Assembly: GCA_905480065.1 (NCBI GenBank)
Contig: CAJQOV010000197.1
Coordinates: forward strand, 1 to 25,037
Reading direction: 5' to 3'
DNA from: an uncultured Gammaproteobacteria bacterium
GTDB lineage: Bacteria; Pseudomonadota; Gammaproteobacteria; UBA9214
DNA length: 25,037 bases
Position numbers and translations under genes: made by a program. The notes below the pieces were generated by a model. The model saw only the letters and a list, made by a program, of their open reading frames with translations. It made no database searches and had not been told where the DNA came from. Each line of letters starts with the position of its first letter. The stretch's first letter is position 1. Below, piece by piece: positions 23,802 to 25,037 of the stretch.

Positions 23802-24584
23802 ATGATGCGCATCGCCCTGGGTGTTGAATATGACGGATCGGGTTTCTCCGGCTGGCAAAGACAGAGATCAGGCCGGACAGTACAAGCCTGCGTAGAGTCA
23901 GCACTGAGCCGGGTAGCCGATGTCCCGGTGCAAGTGATCTGCGCTGGCCGGACAGACACCGGCGTGCACGCTACGGCGCAAGTGGTTCACTTTAATTCCG
24001 ACGCATTGCGAACCACAGGGAACTGGGTGCGCGGCGGCAATAGCCATTTGCCTGATGATGTATGCATACACTGGGCAAAACCTGTTCCGGAAGATTTTCA
24101 TGCGCGCTTTTCTGCCCGGCGCAGACATTATCGCTATGTGATCTCCAATGAGCCCTCGGCAGTGGCGCTGCTGCGCCAGCGTGTCTGTTGTGAATGCGTG
24201 CCACTGGATCTTGAATCGATGCAGCAGGCGGCTGTGGTACTGCTCGGTGAGCATGATTTCAGCTCGTTTCGGGCCGCCGCCTGCCAGGCAAAAAGCCCGG
24301 TGCGGACCATCTACCGGCTGGATGTTTCCCGCTCCGGAAAATGGCTGTACCTCGATATCGAGGCAAACGCATTCCTGCATCACATGGTGCGATGCATTGC
24401 CGGTATGCTGATCAGTATCGGTCGGGGCGAGCAAGCGCCGGGCTGGATGAATGAGGTGCTTGCGGCACGTGACCGCACCCTCGCGGGGGTAAATGCCCCG
24501 GCTGCCGGCCTGTACCTGGTAGCGGTGGCATATGCGCCGGCGTATCAAATACCGGCTGCGGGCTGGCTGCCGAGTTACGGTTAG
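23802..24584 (+). CDS. truA: tRNA pseudouridine(38-40) synthase
   Basis: TruA isomerises uridines 38-40 in the anticodon stem-loop of many tRNAs. The 260-residue protein has EYDGSGFSGWQRQ near the start, the catalytic Asp52 in AGRTDTGVHATAQV, then FHARFSARRRHYRY and NAFLHHMVRCIAG. All family segments are intact. GGGGA lies immediately before; ATG at 23802 or 23805 is possible. It lies between fimV and trpF as in many Beta- and Gammaproteobacteria. Confidence 0.97.
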   Translation: MMRIALGVEYDGSGFSGWQRQRSGRTVQACVESALSRVADVPVQVICAGRTDTGVHATAQVVHFNSDALRTTGNWVRGGNSHLPDDVCIHWAKPVPEDFHARFSARRRHYRYVISNEPSAVALLRQRVCCECVPLDLESMQQAAVVLLGEHDFSSFRAAACQAKSPVRTIYRLDVSRSGKWLYLDIEANAFLHHMVRCIAGMLISIGRGEQAPGWMNEVLAARDRTLAGVNAPAAGLYLVAVAYAPAYQIPAAGWLPSYG

Positions 24585-24656
24585 CGGCAGCCCGGCCCGG
24601 GCAATGGATGCTCTGCATGATTGAGATTCCACCGATATTGTGGCCTCATAGTCAGG

Positions 24657-25037
24657 GTGCGTACCCGAGTTAAAATCTGTGGCATTACCCGTCCGGAGGA
24701 TGCGGCAGCAGCCATCGCTGCTGGAGCGGATGCGGTCGGCCTGGTGTTTCATCCAGACAGCCCGCGCCTTGTGGGCATCAGTCAGGCAGCCGGAATTGCC
24801 TCCGGACTGGCACCTTTTGTTACAGTAACCGGCCTGTTCGTGAACGCCGCCGAGGCGGTAATACGCAATGTACTGTCACAGGTTGCGCTGAACCTGCTGC
24901 AGTTCCATGGCGAAGAATCGAATGATGACTGCAAGCGTTATGGCGTGCCCTTTATCAAATCGATAGCGATGCGCCCCGGCGTGGACTGCGCGCGTATCAT
25001 GGAAAGCTATCCCGATGCCTGTGGATTTCTGCTCGAC
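24657..25037 (+). CDS. trpF: Phosphoribosylanthranilate isomerase, N-terminal part (cut by window end)
   Basis: TrpF performs the Amadori rearrangement of phosphoribosylanthranilate in tryptophan synthesis. The 127 visible codons start at GTG 24657 with VKICGITRPEDAAAA, so the general base Cys is residue 8. LFVNA and LLQFHGEE follow. The window ends on the codon of the conserved Asp (GFLLD, residue 127), the general acid of the family. No other start is possible nearby because an upstream frame is closed by a TAG at 24649-24651. The rest of the barrel lies outside. Confidence 0.95.
   Translation, partial: MRTRVKICGITRPEDAAAAIAAGADAVGLVFHPDSPRLVGISQAAGIASGLAPFVTVTGLFVNAAEAVIRNVLSQVALNLLQFHGEESNDDCKRYGVPFIKSIAMRPGVDCARIMESYPDACGFLLD

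Noticed and set aside
1..25037. Mobile elements, CRISPR arrays and prophage genes
   Set aside because: No direct repeats in array form, transposase, integrase or phage structural genes were seen; the tRNA-Leu gene shows no attachment-site duplication or integrase next to it.

Overview
The window reads as a chromosomal segment of a gammaproteobacterium of moderately high G+C. The evidence is gene content and order: queA-tgt-yajC-secD next to suhB, and prmB-aroC-MFS-leuC-leuD-leuB-asd-fimV-truA-trpF, are arrangements I know from Pseudomonas-like and chemolithotrophic Gammaproteobacteria (recall, not a database search). I see no insertion sequence, phage gene, CRISPR array or rRNA. Coding density is high, and the only gene-free stretch above 300 bases is 860-1170.

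Left part (1-3410): the 3' end of a GGDEF-EAL c-di-GMP protein, a terminator-like hairpin, then a coupled flhG-fliA pair (flagellar-number ATPase and sigma-28). flhF is missing upstream and the che genes are missing downstream. FlhG has lost the signature lysine of its deviant Walker A motif, while FliA looks intact. A small GYF_2/DUF4339-like membrane protein follows, then a tRNA-Leu(CAA) on the minus strand with its own promoter.

Translation and secretion block (3506-7944, plus): queA and tgt (queuosine in tRNA), yajC and secD (Sec accessory complex). secF, which normally follows secD, is absent. A 71-codon minus-strand reading frame occupies its place before suhB.

Minus-strand block (13208-8381): sco1 and a PCuAC copper chaperone (a 1-nt overlap; delivery of copper to cytochrome oxidase), psd (phosphatidylethanolamine synthesis), then a four-gene module: a secreted His-rich protein, an ECF-like sigma factor, a zinc-finger membrane anti-sigma and a secreted DUF3106-like helical protein. 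suhB, with its own promoter-like site, closes the block. The module is the most interesting part of the window. Its layout resembles envelope or metal sensing sigma/anti-sigma/sensor systems, and an ECF-type promoter-like pair lies in front of the His-rich gene.

Right part (13262-25037, plus): prmB, two small unknown genes, aroC, an MFS transporter, leuCDB and asd (leucine and aspartate-family amino acid synthesis), fimV (a LysM/TPR polar hub protein), truA and the start of trpF, cut by the window edge.
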